This document shows positions 1 through 11,580 of a stretch of 64,000 nt of DNA, piece after piece; positions within the stretch are counted from its first letter, which is position 1, and each line of letters opens with the position of its first letter. Made by a program: the position numbers and the translations under genes. The DNA is from Algoriphagus lacus (GTDB lineage: Bacteria > Bacteroidota > Bacteroidia > Cytophagales > Cyclobacteriaceae), in assembly GCF_003583985.1 (NCBI RefSeq), contig NZ_QXML01000001.1, positions 891,801-955,800 on the forward strand, given 5' to 3'. Under the pieces are notes generated by a model. It saw nothing but the letters and a program-made list of their open reading frames with translations, did not search any database and was not told the DNA's origin.

Positions 1-133
1 AAGACTTCACAACAGATGTAAACTGACCGGTCGTCCAAAAGGCTATATGAGAAAGTTCGGTATCAACAGGGTAACCTTCAGAGAAATGGCCTCAGCAGGC
101 AAGATCCCTGGGTTGACGAAGTCCAGCTGGTAA
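1..133 (+). CDS. rpsN: 30S ribosomal protein S14, C-terminal part
   Basis: The 5' end lies outside the window. The reading frame that starts at base 2 gives 43 residues ending in [10 protein letters not shown], the usual S14 C-terminus. S14 is a primary binding protein of the 3' domain of 16S rRNA in the small subunit. The segment [10 protein letters not shown] keeps only one Cys where zinc-binding S14 has a CxxC pair, so this is the long zinc-free form also found in E. coli. The neighbour downstream is rpsH, as in the standard spc operon. Confidence 0.95.
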   Translation, partial: RLHNRCKLTGRPKGYMRKFGINRVTFREMASAGKIPGLTKSSW

Positions 134-170
134 AAGAACGACAGTAGTTTTTATTTTAAAAATCAATTCG

Positions 171-178
171 TAACTTTG
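171..178 (+). promoter_or_regulatory. Internal promoter -7 element before rpsH
   Basis: TAACTTTG matches the Bacteroidota -7 consensus TAnnTTTG and lies 37 bases before the rpsH start, in the only gap of more than 40 bases between rpsN and rplQ. No good TTTG -33 element is visible, only a T-rich stretch. It may be a secondary promoter inside the ribosomal operon. Confidence 0.45.
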
Positions 179-214
179 CACGCCCAAATTGGGTGGAGCT
201 AGACAATAAATACC

Positions 215-610
215 ATGACTGATCCAATAGCTGATTATCTGACCAGGTTGAGAAATGCCATCAAGGCTTCTCACCGAATCGTAGAGATACCTGCTTCTAA
301 CATCAAGAAGGAGATTACGAAAGTATTGCACGATAAAGGATACATTCAAAACTATAAGTTTGAACAAAACGGACCTCAAGGCACCATCAAAATTGCTTTG
401 AAGTTCAATCCTACAACTAAGCAAAATGCTATTGTAAGCCTTGAAAGAGTTAGTACGCCAGGTTTAAGAAAATATGTCAAGCACGATGAGCTCCCTAGAG
501 TAATCAATGGCTTAGGCATTGCAATAGTATCCACCTCAAAAGGTGTGATGACAGACAAAGAAGCCCGTACCGAAGGTATCGGTGGCGAAGTACTTTGCTA
601 CGTATATTAA
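215..610 (+). CDS. rpsH: 30S ribosomal protein S8
   Basis: 131 residues, the normal S8 length. S8 binds the central domain of 16S rRNA and, in E. coli, represses the spc operon by binding its mRNA; whether it does so here cannot be seen. The N-terminus MTDPIADYLTRLRNA and the C-terminal segment around STSKGVMTDKEAR are characteristic. The gene is preceded by an 81-base gap with a promoter-like -7 element and followed after 9 bases by rplF. Confidence 0.98.
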   Translation: MTDPIADYLTRLRNAIKASHRIVEIPASNIKKEITKVLHDKGYIQNYKFEQNGPQGTIKIALKFNPTTKQNAIVSLERVSTPGLRKYVKHDELPRVINGLGIAIVSTSKGVMTDKEARTEGIGGEVLCYVY

Positions 611-619
611 TTTACTATC

Positions 620-1177
620 ATGTCTAGAATAGGTAAAAAACCAATAAATATACCTGGCGGTGTAACTGTAGACGTGTCAGCTCATGGAACTGTCACTGTT
701 AAAGGTCCAAAAGGTACACTGAAGCAGGATGTGAATCCGGATATTCAGGTGAAAGTGGAGGGCAAAGAAATTGTCCTTACAAGACCTACTGATTCAAAAA
801 GACACAAATCTTTGCATGGGCTTTATAGATCCCTGATCAACAACATGGTGATCGGTGTTTCTGAAGGTTACAAGAAAGATTTGGAACTAGTCGGTGTAGG
901 TTATAAGGCTTCCAATCAAGGCCAGGTACTTGAGCTAAGCTTAGGTTATTCTCACAGTATCTTTATGGCATTGCCTAATGAGATTTCTCTTAAAACTGAA
1001 ACTCCAAAAGGTAAAAATCCATTGATTTCTCTAGAAGGAATTGACAAAGAGTTGATAGGACAAGTAGCTGCAAAAATCAAGTCTCTTCGTAAGGTTGAAC
1101 CTTACAAAGGTAAAGGTGTGCGCTTCGTTGGTGAACAAGTTAGACGTAAGGCTGGTAAAACTGCCGGTAAAAAATAA
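620..1177 (+). CDS. rplF: 50S ribosomal protein L6
   Basis: 185 residues, with the MSRIGKKPI N-terminus and the C-terminal EPYKGKGVRF signature of L6. L6 binds 23S rRNA near the factor-binding (sarcin-ricin) region of the large subunit. It lies between rpsH and rplR as in other bacterial spc operons, with gaps of 9 and 6 bases that imply co-transcription. Confidence 0.98.
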   Translation: MSRIGKKPINIPGGVTVDVSAHGTVTVKGPKGTLKQDVNPDIQVKVEGKEIVLTRPTDSKRHKSLHGLYRSLINNMVIGVSEGYKKDLELVGVGYKASNQGQVLELSLGYSHSIFMALPNEISLKTETPKGKNPLISLEGIDKELIGQVAAKIKSLRKVEPYKGKGVRFVGEQVRRKAGKTAGKK

Positions 1178-1183
1178 TAGGTT

Positions 1184-1534
1184 ATGGCATTTAATAAGAA
1201 TTCCAGAAGACTTAGAATCAAGCAGGGTATCAGAAGAAAGATTTCCGGTACCGATTCCAGACCTCGTTTGTCAGTATTCAAAAGTAATACAGGCATCTAT
1301 GCTCAATTGGTGGATGACCTTAAAGGTCAGACTTTGGCACAGGCTTCTTCCAAAGAGCTTGGAGCTAAAGCCAACACTAACGTAGGCGTATCCAAAGAAG
1401 TAGGTAAGAAACTTGCTGAAAGAGCCATAGCTAATGGCGTATCTGAAGTAGTTTTCGACAGAAATGGCTACTTGTATCATGGTAATGTAAAAGCTTTGGC
1501 TGACGGCGCCAGAGAAGGAGGCCTCAAATTCTAA
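1184..1534 (+). CDS. rplR: 50S ribosomal protein L18
   Basis: 116 residues, usual for L18. This protein binds 5S rRNA and helps install it in the central protuberance of the 50S subunit. The basic N-terminus ([15 protein letters not shown]) and the closing segment [13 protein letters not shown] are typical. It sits 6 bases after rplF and 5 bases before rpsE in the same operon. Confidence 0.98.
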   Translation: MAFNKNSRRLRIKQGIRRKISGTDSRPRLSVFKSNTGIYAQLVDDLKGQTLAQASSKELGAKANTNVGVSKEVGKKLAERAIANGVSEVVFDRNGYLYHGNVKALADGAREGGLKF

Positions 1535-1539
1535 TCGTT

Positions 1540-2058
1540 ATGTCTCAAGTAAGAAGAAAACCCATTAGGGCTACAGATACAGAATTAAAAGAGAAAGTAG
1601 TAGCTATCAACCGAGTTGCCAAAGTGGTAAAGGGTGGTAGAAGATTCTCCTTCTCAGCAATCGTTGTAGTAGGTGATGGCCAAGGTGTTGTAGGTTACGG
1701 TTTGGGTAAAGCCAATGAAGTAACGGATGCAATCACCAAAGGCATCGAGGACGCAAAGAAAAATTTGGTTAAAGTACCGGTTTTGAAAGGCACAATTCCT
1801 CATGAGCAAATCGGTAAATTCGGTGGTGGTCTTGTTTTGATCAAGCCAGCTGCTGCAGGTACTGGTGTGATTGCAGGTGGTGCGATGCGTGCTGTATTGG
1901 AAAGTGCTGGCGTTACAGACGTTTTGGCAAAGTCCAAAGGTTCCTCAAACCCTCACAACGTGGTAAAAGCTACCATCGACGCGTTGGTTCAGCTAAGAGA
2001 TGCAATCGCTGTTTCACAGCAGCGTGGTGTGAAAATGGCGAAAGTCTTTAACGGATAA
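1540..2058 (+). CDS. rpsE: 30S ribosomal protein S5
   Basis: 172 residues. S5 contributes to decoding accuracy and mRNA entry in the small subunit. The N-terminal double-stranded-RNA-binding-like domain (residues about 15-80, with [17 protein letters not shown]) and the C-terminal domain rich in Gly and Ala ([15 protein letters not shown]) are both present. Gaps of 5 bases to rplR and to rpmD indicate one transcript. Confidence 0.98.
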   Translation: MSQVRRKPIRATDTELKEKVVAINRVAKVVKGGRRFSFSAIVVVGDGQGVVGYGLGKANEVTDAITKGIEDAKKNLVKVPVLKGTIPHEQIGKFGGGLVLIKPAAAGTGVIAGGAMRAVLESAGVTDVLAKSKGSSNPHNVVKATIDALVQLRDAIAVSQQRGVKMAKVFNG

Positions 2059-2063
2059 TTATC

Positions 2064-2243
2064 ATGGCGAAGATCAAGATCACACAAGTTAAAAGTACGA
2101 TCGACAGACCGAAAGATCAGAAAGCAACAATCACTGCTTTAGGTTTGGGTCGTATCAGCAAAACTGTAGTAGTAGAGCATACTCCTCAAATTGCTGGAAT
2201 GGTAAATAAAGTGAATCACCTTGTAAAAGTGGAGGAAGCTTAA
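2064..2243 (+). CDS. rpmD: 50S ribosomal protein L30
   Basis: A 59-residue protein starting [20 protein letters not shown] and ending NHLVKVEEA, the expected size and sequence for L30. L30 is a small 23S rRNA-binding protein of the large subunit. It fills the space between rpsE and rplO, exactly where rpmD lies in other spc operons, with gaps of 5 and 2 bases. Confidence 0.96.
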   Translation: MAKIKITQVKSTIDRPKDQKATITALGLGRISKTVVVEHTPQIAGMVNKVNHLVKVEEA

Positions 2244-2245
2244 TT

Positions 2246-2692
2246 ATGAAACTAAATACATTAACTCCAGCCGAAGGGTCAACCAAAAACCGAAAGAGAA
2301 TTGGTCGTGGTACCGGTTCAGGTAGAGGTGGAACTTCAACAAGAGGTCACAAGGGAGCAAAATCCAGATCAGGATATAAGTCAAAAATCGGATTTGAAGG
2401 TGGTCAAATGCCACTTCAGAGAAGAGTTCCTAAGTTTGGCTTCAAATCTATCAACAGAGTTGAATTCAAACCAGTAAATTTGGATACCTTGCAGGCTCTT
2501 GCCGAGCAATTCAATCTTACAGCAATCAACATGGAAGCCTTGGTTTCCCATGGTATTGCTTCCAAGAATGATAACATCAAAATTCTTGGTGGTGGTGAAT
2601 TGAAAGCCAAATTAGACGTGACTGCCCATCAATTTTCGGCTTCTGCTGTAGAAGCTATTGAAAAGCTTGGTGGAACTGTAAACAAGATTTAA
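2246..2692 (+). CDS. rplO: 50S ribosomal protein L15
   Basis: 148 residues. L15 is a late-assembly protein that reaches deep into the 50S subunit with a long basic, Gly-rich N-terminal extension, visible here as RIGRGTGSGRGGTSTRGHKG. The rest is the compact C-terminal domain. It follows rpmD after 2 bases and ends 4 bases before secY, the usual coupling. Confidence 0.98.
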   Translation: MKLNTLTPAEGSTKNRKRIGRGTGSGRGGTSTRGHKGAKSRSGYKSKIGFEGGQMPLQRRVPKFGFKSINRVEFKPVNLDTLQALAEQFNLTAINMEALVSHGIASKNDNIKILGGGELKAKLDVTAHQFSASAVEAIEKLGGTVNKI

Positions 2693-2696
2693 GTAA

Positions 2697-4016
2697 ATGA
2701 AAAAGTTTATTTCGACAGTTAAGAATATATTCTCAATCGAAGATTTGAGAGTAAGAATCCTAAATACAATTGGATTTCTCATCATCTTCAGATTAGGTTC
2801 ATTCATCGTGCTTCCTGGAGTGGATCCATCCAAACTAGGTGGTACTCCCGAAGGGATCTTCGGCCTGATTGATACCTTCCTCGGTGGAGCATTTAGCAAT
2901 GCCTCTATCTTCGGTCTGGGAATCATGCCTTACATCTCTGCATCCATTGTTTTGCAGTTGTTGACTGTCGGAGTTCCCTATTTTCAGAAAATGCAAAAAG
3001 AGGGTGAATCTGGAAGAAAGAGAATCAATCAGATCACTCGCGTACTGACCATTGCAATCACGGTAGCTCAAGGTATAGGTTACGTTACTGCAACAATCCT
3101 TCCTACAGGGGCAGTAATGGTTAGTACTTCTCTTTTCATGTTCAGCTCATTGGTGCTGCTTTCTGCCGGAACCATGTTTTGTATGTGGTTAGGTGAGAAA
3201 ATCACTGAAAAAGGTATCGGAAACGGTATTTCGATGCTAATCATGATTGGGATTATTTCCCGATTCCCAGGCGCACTCATTGCAGAAGGTCTTGAGAAGG
3301 GTTCCTCCGGAATGCTGTTGCTGATTATTGAAGCTGTGGTTTTGTTCTTCGTAGTGGTGGGAGTGATTGCTCTGACAGAAGCTACCAGAAGAATTCCAGT
3401 TCAATACGCAAAGCAGGTTGTGGGAGGAAAGGTGTATGGCGGACAACGTCAATACATCCCTATTAAAGTGAATGCTTCAGGTGTAATGCCAATCATTTTT
3501 GCTCAGTCATTGATGTTTGTGCCGGCTTTGATCGCACAAATCTGGGCTGGAGAAAGTGATATAGCTAACTACATTGGAACCACGTTCAGTGATTTTACTT
3601 CTTGGCAGTATAACTTGTTGTTTGCTTCCTTGATTATCATCTTCACTTTCTTCTACACTGCCATCACGGTGAATCCTGAGCAGATTGCGGAAGACATGAA
3701 GCGTAATGGCGGTTTTGTTCCAGGTATTAAGCCAGGAGCTCCTACCTCAGAGTTCATTGACAGTATCATTTCTAAAATTACACTTCCAGGTTCTGTGCTA
3801 CTAGCAGCTGTTGCAATTCTCCCCGCCCTTGCGATTATTGCTGGTGTAGGTGGTGAGTTTGCTCAGTTCTATGGAGGAACTTCACTGTTGATCATGGTTG
3901 GTGTAATCATGGATACTCTTAGACAAATTGAAAGCTATTTGTTGATGAGACATTACGAGGGAATGATGAAAAGTGGTAATATGAAGAATAACCCTTCTAA
4001 TTACCAAGTAGCTTAA
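2697..4016 (+). CDS. secY: Protein translocase subunit SecY
   Basis: 439 residues with the ten hydrophobic segments of SecY. This is the pore-forming subunit of the SecYEG channel that moves unfolded proteins across, or into, the inner membrane. SecY-like segments include the plug and TM2 region (residues about 55-95, with GIMPYISASIVLQLL), the cytoplasmic loop with the basic stretch RRIPVQYAKQ, and the conserved MKRNGGFVPGIKPG of the C-terminal half. It is embedded in the ribosomal operon and ends 1 base before map. Confidence 0.98.
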   Translation: MKKFISTVKNIFSIEDLRVRILNTIGFLIIFRLGSFIVLPGVDPSKLGGTPEGIFGLIDTFLGGAFSNASIFGLGIMPYISASIVLQLLTVGVPYFQKMQKEGESGRKRINQITRVLTIAITVAQGIGYVTATILPTGAVMVSTSLFMFSSLVLLSAGTMFCMWLGEKITEKGIGNGISMLIMIGIISRFPGALIAEGLEKGSSGMLLLIIEAVVLFFVVVGVIALTEATRRIPVQYAKQVVGGKVYGGQRQYIPIKVNASGVMPIIFAQSLMFVPALIAQIWAGESDIANYIGTTFSDFTSWQYNLLFASLIIIFTFFYTAITVNPEQIAEDMKRNGGFVPGIKPGAPTSEFIDSIISKITLPGSVLLAAVAILPALAIIAGVGGEFAQFYGGTSLLIMVGVIMDTLRQIESYLLMRHYEGMMKSGNMKNNPSNYQVA

Positions 4017-4017
4017 T

Positions 4018-4791
4018 ATGATTCAATACAAGACTTCGGAAGAAGTTCAGTTAATAAAAAAAAGTGCTGATATACTTGGTAAAGCTCATGGAGAAATTGC
4101 CAAGCATATCAAAGAAGGGGTAAAGACCTCTTTTCTTGACAAGATTGCTGAAGAGTTTATCAGGGACCACGGTGCCGTTCCTTCCTTTAAAGGCTACAAT
4201 GGTTTTCCTGCTTCACTTTGTATTTCTGTGAATGAAGTAGTTGTTCATGGTTTTCCAAGTGATTATGAATTGAAAGATGGCGATATAATCTCGGTAGATT
4301 GTGGAGTCTTTCACCAAGGTTTTCATAGCGATTCCGCTTATACGTACCCTATCGGTGAGGTTTCCCCTTCTGTCTTAGCATTATTAAAGGCCACTCGAGA
4401 TTCGCTCTATTTAGGAATTGAGCAAGCTGTAGCTGGAAATCGAATTGGTGACATTGGTTTTTCCATCCAAAAGTTTGTCGAAGCAAAAGGCTACACCGTA
4501 GTCAGAGAGCTTGTCGGACATGGCTTAGGAAGAAAATTACATGAAGCCCCTGAGGTTCCCAATTATGGGAAAAAAGGAAGTGGTCCTCTGCTAAAGGCAG
4601 GGATGGTGATTGCAATTGAGCCAATGATCAATCTGGGTACGCGAAACATCGTACAGGAACGAGACGGGTGGACTATCCGAACTGCAGATCGGAAACCTTC
4701 AGCTCACTATGAGCATACGGTTGCAATATTTGAGGATAAAACTGAGGTTTTGACAACCCATAAATACATAGAAGAGATATTTAAATTCTAA
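4018..4791 (+). CDS. map: Methionine aminopeptidase type I
   Basis: 257 residues. It removes the initiator methionine from new proteins in the cytoplasm. The five metal ligands of the family are all visible: D94 (SVDCG), D105 (HSDSA), H168 (GHGLG), E201 (AIEPM) and E232 (YEHT); H77 is the substrate-contacting histidine. No N-terminal zinc-finger extension is present. Its place between secY and infA is common in Bacteroidota and Gram-positive bacteria. Confidence 0.97.
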   Translation: MIQYKTSEEVQLIKKSADILGKAHGEIAKHIKEGVKTSFLDKIAEEFIRDHGAVPSFKGYNGFPASLCISVNEVVVHGFPSDYELKDGDIISVDCGVFHQGFHSDSAYTYPIGEVSPSVLALLKATRDSLYLGIEQAVAGNRIGDIGFSIQKFVEAKGYTVVRELVGHGLGRKLHEAPEVPNYGKKGSGPLLKAGMVIAIEPMINLGTRNIVQERDGWTIRTADRKPSAHYEHTVAIFEDKTEVLTTHKYIEEIFKF

Positions 4792-4792
4792 T

Positions 4793-5011
4793 ATGGCCAA
4801 ACAGACATCAATCGAGCAAGACGGAACCATTATCGAAGCGTTGTCTAACGCAATGTTTAAAGTAGAACTAGAAAATGGACATCAGTTGATTGCTCATATT
4901 TCTGGTAAGATGAGGATGAATTACATCAAAATCCTTCCCGGAGATAAGGTCAAGCTGGAATTATCTCCCTATGATTTGACAAAAGGCAGAATAGTATATC
5001 GATATAAATAG
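4793..5011 (+). CDS. infA: Translation initiation factor IF-1
   Basis: 72 residues, the exact usual length. IF-1 binds the A site of the 30S subunit during initiation. The single OB-fold domain is recognisable from [19 protein letters not shown], then [20 protein letters not shown]. It starts 1 base after map and ends 6 bases before rpmJ. Confidence 0.98.
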   Translation: MAKQTSIEQDGTIIEALSNAMFKVELENGHQLIAHISGKMRMNYIKILPGDKVKLELSPYDLTKGRIVYRYK

Positions 5012-5017
5012 ACTGAC

Positions 5018-5134
5018 ATGAAAGTAAAGGCATCTATTAAGAAGAGAAGTGCTGACTGTAAGGTGATCAGAAGAAAAGGAAAACTTTACGTCATCAACAA
5101 GAAAAATCCTAAGTATAAACAAAGACAAGGTTAA
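5018..5134 (+). CDS. rpmJ: 50S ribosomal protein L36, partly zinc-ligand-less
   Basis: A 38-residue ORF starting [20 protein letters not shown] and ending [10 protein letters not shown]36 is the smallest 50S protein. The zinc-binding form has Cys at 11, 14 and 27 and a His near 33; here position 11 is Ser, 14 is Cys, the third Cys is replaced in VINKKNP, and the His is Tyr. So this looks like the form that cannot bind zinc. It lies between infA and rpsM as usual. Confidence 0.95.
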   Translation: MKVKASIKKRSADCKVIRRKGKLYVINKKNPKYKQRQG

Positions 5135-5136
5135 TC

Positions 5137-5514
5137 ATGGCTAGAATTGCAGGTGTAGACATACCAGACAATAAGCGCGGCGAAATCGGACTTACCTACA
5201 TTTTCGGAATAGGAAGAAGCGCTGCGAGAACGATCCTGAGCAAGGCCGGTATCTCTTTTGACAAAAAAGCAGGTGAGTGGAACGACGAAGAGTCTACTGC
5301 TATCCGTAATATCATCGCTGAGGAATACAGAACCGAAGGCGTGCTGAAGTCGGAGATCCAATTGAACATCAAGCGTCTGATGGACATCGGATGCTACAGA
5401 GGTTTGAGACACAGAAAAGGACTTCCTGTACGTGGTCAAGGCACTAAAAACAACGCCAGAACAAGGAAGGGTAAGAGAAAAACTGTTGCTAACAAAAAGA
5501 AGGCAACTAAATAA
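5137..5514 (+). CDS. rpsM: 30S ribosomal protein S13
   Basis: 125 residues. S13 sits in the head of the 30S subunit and contacts the P-site tRNA and the 50S subunit. The N-terminus [20 protein letters not shown] and the basic tail with [20 protein letters not shown] are diagnostic. It starts 2 bases after rpmJ and begins the alpha-operon part (rpsM, rpsK, rpsD, rpoA, rplQ). Confidence 0.98.
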   Translation: MARIAGVDIPDNKRGEIGLTYIFGIGRSAARTILSKAGISFDKKAGEWNDEESTAIRNIIAEEYRTEGVLKSEIQLNIKRLMDIGCYRGLRHRKGLPVRGQGTKNNARTRKGKRKTVANKKKATK

Positions 5515-5529
5515 AACCTGATTTAGATT

Positions 5530-5928
5530 ATGGCTCAGAAAAGAAACGATAAAGCAAAAGGTAAGAAAAGAGTAGTAAAGGTAGAAGCTGTAGGTCAGGC
5601 GCACATCAAAGCCTCCTTTAACAATATCATTATCTCTATTACCAATAATGCAGGTCAAGTGATCTCTTGGGCTTCTGCCGGTAAAATGGGATTCAGAGGT
5701 TCTAAGAAAAATACTCCTTACGCTGCACAGATGGCGGCTCAAAACTGTGGACAGGTCGCTTTCGACTTAGGTTTGAGAAAAATCGAAGTTTTCGTGAAAG
5801 GTCCGGGAGCTGGTCGTGAATCTGCGATCAGAACATTGCAAAATGTCGGCTTGGATGTGACTACGATTATTGACGTTACTCCTATGCCGCACAACGGCTG
5901 TCGTCCTCCTAAGCGTAGAAGAGTTTAA
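5530..5928 (+). CDS. rpsK: 30S ribosomal protein S11
   Basis: 132 residues. S11 forms part of the 30S platform near the E site and the Shine-Dalgarno helix. Typical segments are [30 protein letters not shown] and the C-terminal [18 protein letters not shown]. Bacteroidota are known for 30S features that reduce Shine-Dalgarno use; this cannot be judged from S11 alone. Confidence 0.98.
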   Translation: MAQKRNDKAKGKKRVVKVEAVGQAHIKASFNNIIISITNNAGQVISWASAGKMGFRGSKKNTPYAAQMAAQNCGQVAFDLGLRKIEVFVKGPGAGRESAIRTLQNVGLDVTTIIDVTPMPHNGCRPPKRRRV

Positions 5929-5946
5929 TTTTAAAAAGGAAACAGA

Positions 5947-6552
5947 ATGGCAAGATATACAGGTCCTAAAGCTAAAATCTCCAGAAAATTTGGAGAAGCA
6001 ATCGAAGGGCACAGCAAGGCACTTCAAAAGAAGAACTACCCTCCAGGAATGCATGGTCGTGGTAGAAGAAAGAAGCAGTCCGAATATGCTGTTCAGCTCG
6101 CTGAGAAGCAAAAGGCAAAATACATCTATGGCGTGTTGGAAAGACAGTTCGCTAAGATGTTTGACATTGCTTCTAGAAAGTCTGGTATTACCGGTGAAAA
6201 CCTCCTTCAGCTTCTAGAAGCTCGTTTGGATAACACCGTATACAGATTGGGAATCTCCCCAACTCGTCGTGGCGCAAGACAGCTTGTTTCGCACAAGCAC
6301 ATCCTTGTAAACGGAGAAGTTGTAAACATTCCTTCTTTCACGTTGAAGCCTGGAGATGTAGTTTCAGTAAGAGAGCGTTCTAAGTCTCTTGAAGCAATCA
6401 CCAGCAGCCTGTCAGGTAAAGCAGCAAACAGATATCCTTGGTTAGAGTGGGATAATGCTTCTTTGACAGGAAAATTCGTCAGTGTACCAGGCAGAGATGA
6501 TATTCCTGAGAATATCAAGGTGCAGCTCATTGTCGAACTTTACTCTAAGTAA
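5947..6552 (+). CDS. rpsD: 30S ribosomal protein S4
   Basis: 201 residues. S4 nucleates 16S 5' domain assembly and, in E. coli, represses the alpha operon. The N-terminal domain ([19 protein letters not shown]) lacks the Cys residues of the zinc-binding form. The S4 RNA-binding domain is at about residues 90-155 ([13 protein letters not shown], then [17 protein letters not shown]). It lies 18 bases after rpsK and 38 bases before rpoA. Confidence 0.98.
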   Translation: MARYTGPKAKISRKFGEAIEGHSKALQKKNYPPGMHGRGRRKKQSEYAVQLAEKQKAKYIYGVLERQFAKMFDIASRKSGITGENLLQLLEARLDNTVYRLGISPTRRGARQLVSHKHILVNGEVVNIPSFTLKPGDVVSVRERSKSLEAITSSLSGKAANRYPWLEWDNASLTGKFVSVPGRDDIPENIKVQLIVELYSK

Positions 6553-6590
6553 TATTTTACTATTTTCAGCTAAAAACCAGAACGAGATAT

Positions 6591-7580
6591 ATGTCCATAC
6601 TAGCATTTCAAATGCCCGAGAAAGTGGTGATGGAAAAAGCCGATGATTTTCATGGCTTGTTCACTTTCAAACCACTCGAAAAAGGCTATGGAGTTACCAT
6701 CGGTAACGCCCTGAGAAGAATCTTGCTTTCTTCTTTGGAGGGATACGCCATCACTTCTATCAAAATCCCGGGAGTGGTTCACGAATTCTCTACCATTGAG
6801 GGTGTAGTAGAAGACGTGACTGATATCATTTTGAACTTGAAACAAGTGAGATTCAAGAAAGTGCATGATGCATTTGACGGAAAGATCACTGTAGAAATCA
6901 AAAATCAGTCTGTTTTCACCGCGGGGGACATTGCTAAGTTCACTTCTTCCTTTGAAATCCTTAATCCTGAGCTGGTGATCTGTCACATTGACGAGACCAA
7001 AAATTTCGAGATTGAGTTGACTATCGAAAAGGGTAGAGGGTATCTTCCGGCTGAAGAATCCAAACCAAAAGAGCAGGTTTTTGGACAAATTGCTATCGAT
7101 GCGATCTTCACTCCAATCAAAAATGTGAAGTACAGCGTTGAGAATACCCGAGTAGAACAGAAGACTGACTTCGAAAAATTGATTCTTGAAGTTTCTACCG
7201 ATGGTTCAATCCATCCGGAAAAAGCCCTACAGGAATCAGCTAAGATTTTGATCCAGCATTTCATGTTGTTCTCTGACCAGACCATGGTCCTTGATTCTAC
7301 GGGTATAGCAGAACCAGAGCCTATCGATGAGGAATTCCTTCACATGCGTAAGCTTCTTAAGACATCCTTGAGCGATCTCGATCTTTCTGTTCGTGCGTTT
7401 AACTGTCTAAAAGCCGCTGATGTGAGAACTCTTGGAGACCTTGCAAGACTTGAAATTTCAGATATGATGAAATTCAGAAACTTCGGTAAGAAGTCTTTGG
7501 CTGAGCTTGAGCAGTTGATCCAGGAGAAAGGTCTGACCTTTGGGATGGACATTTCTAAGTACAAACTTGATGAAGAATAA
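6591..7580 (+). CDS. rpoA: RNA polymerase alpha subunit
   Basis: 329 residues. The N-terminal domain (about 1-235) mediates dimerisation and polymerase assembly ([20 protein letters not shown]). A linker with EPEPIDEEF leads to the C-terminal domain (about 255-320, [15 protein letters not shown] then [14 protein letters not shown]), which contacts UP elements and activators. Both domains are intact. It is followed after 6 bases by rplQ. Confidence 0.98.
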   Translation: MSILAFQMPEKVVMEKADDFHGLFTFKPLEKGYGVTIGNALRRILLSSLEGYAITSIKIPGVVHEFSTIEGVVEDVTDIILNLKQVRFKKVHDAFDGKITVEIKNQSVFTAGDIAKFTSSFEILNPELVICHIDETKNFEIELTIEKGRGYLPAEESKPKEQVFGQIAIDAIFTPIKNVKYSVENTRVEQKTDFEKLILEVSTDGSIHPEKALQESAKILIQHFMLFSDQTMVLDSTGIAEPEPIDEEFLHMRKLLKTSLSDLDLSVRAFNCLKAADVRTLGDLARLEISDMMKFRNFGKKSLAELEQLIQEKGLTFGMDISKYKLDEE

Positions 7581-7586
7581 TAAACA

Positions 7587-8120
7587 ATGAGACACGGTAA
7601 GAAAAATAACCACCTTGGTAGGACTGCCTCTCACAGGAAGGCAATGCTTTCCAACATGGCAACTTCCCTGATTCTTCACAAGCGTATTTCAACTACGCTT
7701 GCCAAGGCTAAAGAATTGAAGAAGTTTGTTGAGCCTCTGGTGACCAGAGCAAAAGAAGATTCTACACACAACAGACGTATCGCTTTCTCCTACCTGAAAA
7801 GCAAAGACGCCATCAAGGCTCTTTTCGGTGAGGTAATCGAAAAAGTAGGTACTCGTCCAGGAGGATATACCAGAATTATCAAAACTGGTTTCCGTTTGGG
7901 TGACAATGCTGAGATGTGTATCATCGAACTGGTAGATTTCAATGAATTGATGTTGAAAGACGCTAAGCCAGCCAAAAAGACAACCAGAAGATCTCGTAGA
8001 GCCACTACTGGTAAGGCTGCTGATGCTCCAGCATCTACTTCCGCCCCTGTTGCCGAAGCCAAAACTGAGGCGCCTAGCGCTCCTGAGGCTTCTGCTGAAA
8101 GTGAAAACGAAGAAAAATAA
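7587..8120 (+). CDS. rplQ: 50S ribosomal protein L17 with a low-complexity tail
   Basis: 177 residues, against roughly 115-130 for most L17. The core (residues 1 to about 125: [20 protein letters not shown], then [20 protein letters not shown]) is normal. After a basic stretch ([16 protein letters not shown]) comes an Ala-, Pro- and Glu-rich acidic tail to the end. Extended L17 tails occur in Bacteroidota, but I cannot assign a function. It is the last gene of the ribosomal block and is followed by a terminator. Confidence 0.97.
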   Translation: MRHGKKNNHLGRTASHRKAMLSNMATSLILHKRISTTLAKAKELKKFVEPLVTRAKEDSTHNRRIAFSYLKSKDAIKALFGEVIEKVGTRPGGYTRIIKTGFRLGDNAEMCIIELVDFNELMLKDAKPAKKTTRRSRRATTGKAADAPASTSAPVAEAKTEAPSAPEASAESENEEK

Positions 8121-8142
8121 ATTGAAGAATACTTTAAATATC

Positions 8143-8175
8143 AAAAGGATTGGACGCTCGTTCAATCCTTTTTTT
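8143..8175 (+). terminator. Rho-independent terminator after rplQ
   Basis: Stem AAAAGGATTG pairs with CAATCCTTTT around a 10-base loop and runs into a stretch of seven or more T. It lies 22 bases after the rplQ stop and closes the ribosomal operon. Confidence 0.85.
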
Positions 8176-8212
8176 ATACCCCTACCCCTTATCCTCCTTC
8201 CCAAGAATTGGT

Positions 8213-8220
8213 TAACTTTG
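8213..8220 (+). promoter_or_regulatory. Promoter -7 element of carA
   Basis: TAACTTTG, a perfect TAnnTTTG match, lies just after the rplQ terminator and 16 bases before the carA ATG. The predicted start site would leave a leader of only about 10 bases. The -33 element is not clear. Confidence 0.6.
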
Positions 8221-8236
8221 GCCAACCTTCAAAACA

Positions 8237-10640
<2,404 letters not shown>

Positions 10641-10663
10641 TCAATCCTGTTTTCTAACTATTG

Positions 10664-10696
10664 GACAGCCCGCAAATACGGGCTGTCTTTTTTTTT
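10664..10696 (+). terminator. Rho-independent terminator after eno
   Basis: A perfect 9-bp stem GACAGCCCG / CGGGCTGTC with a CAAATA loop is followed by nine T. It is 23 bases after the eno stop. Confidence 0.93.
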
Positions 10697-10738
10697 GCAT
10701 CATTTTTGTAACTTGATGCTTTGTTATCCAAAATAAAA

Positions 10739-11026
10739 ATGAAAAAACTGCTCAAGTACGGTGGCAATTTTTATGTCCTATCCATCCTGTTTTTTCTGTT
10801 TTGGATGATTTTCATTGATTCCAATAACTTGGTGAATCATTTTCGTTTGAGTCAGAAATTAAGTCAACTTGAAGATCAGAAGGAATTTTACCTGGAGAAA
10901 AAGGAGAAAATCAAAGCTGAGCGGGAAGAATTGATGAGCAATCCTGAACTCTTGGAGAAATTTGCACGTGAGAGATACTTGATGAAGAAACCAACCGAAG
11001 ACCTATATGTCATTGTTGAAAAATAA
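10739..11026 (+). CDS. FtsB/DivIC-like septum formation protein
   Basis: 95 residues. One hydrophobic segment (about 13-30, VLSILFFLFWMIFI) is followed by a charged coiled coil (SQKLSQLEDQKEFYLEKKEK) and the family end motif (LEKFARERYLMKKPTEDLYV). FtsB/DivIC proteins bridge early and late divisome proteins and activate septal wall synthesis. An upstream in-frame TTG at 10721 is less likely than the ATG chosen. The gene follows eno in many bacteria. Its last 20 bases overlap the next gene in another frame. Confidence 0.88.
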   Translation: MKKLLKYGGNFYVLSILFFLFWMIFIDSNNLVNHFRLSQKLSQLEDQKEFYLEKKEKIKAEREELMSNPELLEKFARERYLMKKPTEDLYVIVEK

Positions 11027-11558
11027 CTTGCTTTTACTAGCCCTGATGGGGCTTTTTTTCTTTTCCAATCCTTCATTTGCCCAACGTGAAATAGACACGG
11101 AGGCTAAACCACCTTTAAAGGATCGAATGTATTTTGGAGGAAATCTGGGACTTCAATTTGGTACTGTCACCTTAATAGATGTATCTCCTTTGGTAGGAGT
11201 CATGATTACGCCTCGGTTTTCCAGCGGAGTTGGGGCCACCTTCCAGTATTACGATGACAGCAGATTTCAAGGGGCTGAAGGCACTTCCTATGGTGGTCGA
11301 CTATTCAGTAGATTTAATGTGCTGCCCAATATTTTTCTCCAAGGAGAATATGAATCCATTAATTGGGAGGCGTATGACTACAATGCGGAAGATTTTCGCA
11401 GGATTTGGAGTAATGCGCTTTTTCTGGGAGGGGGATACTTCGCTCCATTTGGTTCCAGAGGTGGGGCAAACTTCACATTTTTGTATAATGTCCTCTACGA
11501 TCGTGAAAACTCATACTATGCCGAACCTTATGTGATTCGGGTTGGTTTTGTCATGTGA
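11007..11558 (+). CDS. Small outer-membrane beta-barrel-like protein, unknown function
   Basis: 183 residues: a signal peptide (LLLLALMGLFFFSNPSFA, cleavage near residue 25), then alternating polar and hydrophobic strands with many Gly and aromatic residues and a C-terminus ending in VIRVGFVM, the pattern of a small 8-strand outer-membrane barrel. I do not recognise a specific family. The ATG overlaps the end of the FtsB-like gene by 20 bases, so translation may be coupled. Confidence 0.7.
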   Translation: MSLLKNNLLLLALMGLFFFSNPSFAQREIDTEAKPPLKDRMYFGGNLGLQFGTVTLIDVSPLVGVMITPRFSSGVGATFQYYDDSRFQGAEGTSYGGRLFSRFNVLPNIFLQGEYESINWEAYDYNAEDFRRIWSNALFLGGGYFAPFGSRGGANFTFLYNVLYDRENSYYAEPYVIRVGFVM

Positions 11559-11580
11559 CCAAGCCATCTTTTTGTCGTCC

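Noticed and set aside
5131..5742. Open frame of 203 codons on the minus strand opposite rpsM and rpsK
   Set aside because: It is antisense to two highly conserved ribosomal genes, and its composition is not that of a real protein.
10711..10723. ATGCTTTG before the FtsB-like gene as a -7 element
   Set aside because: It lacks the TA of TAnnTTTG; the T-rich stretch upstream belongs to the eno terminator.
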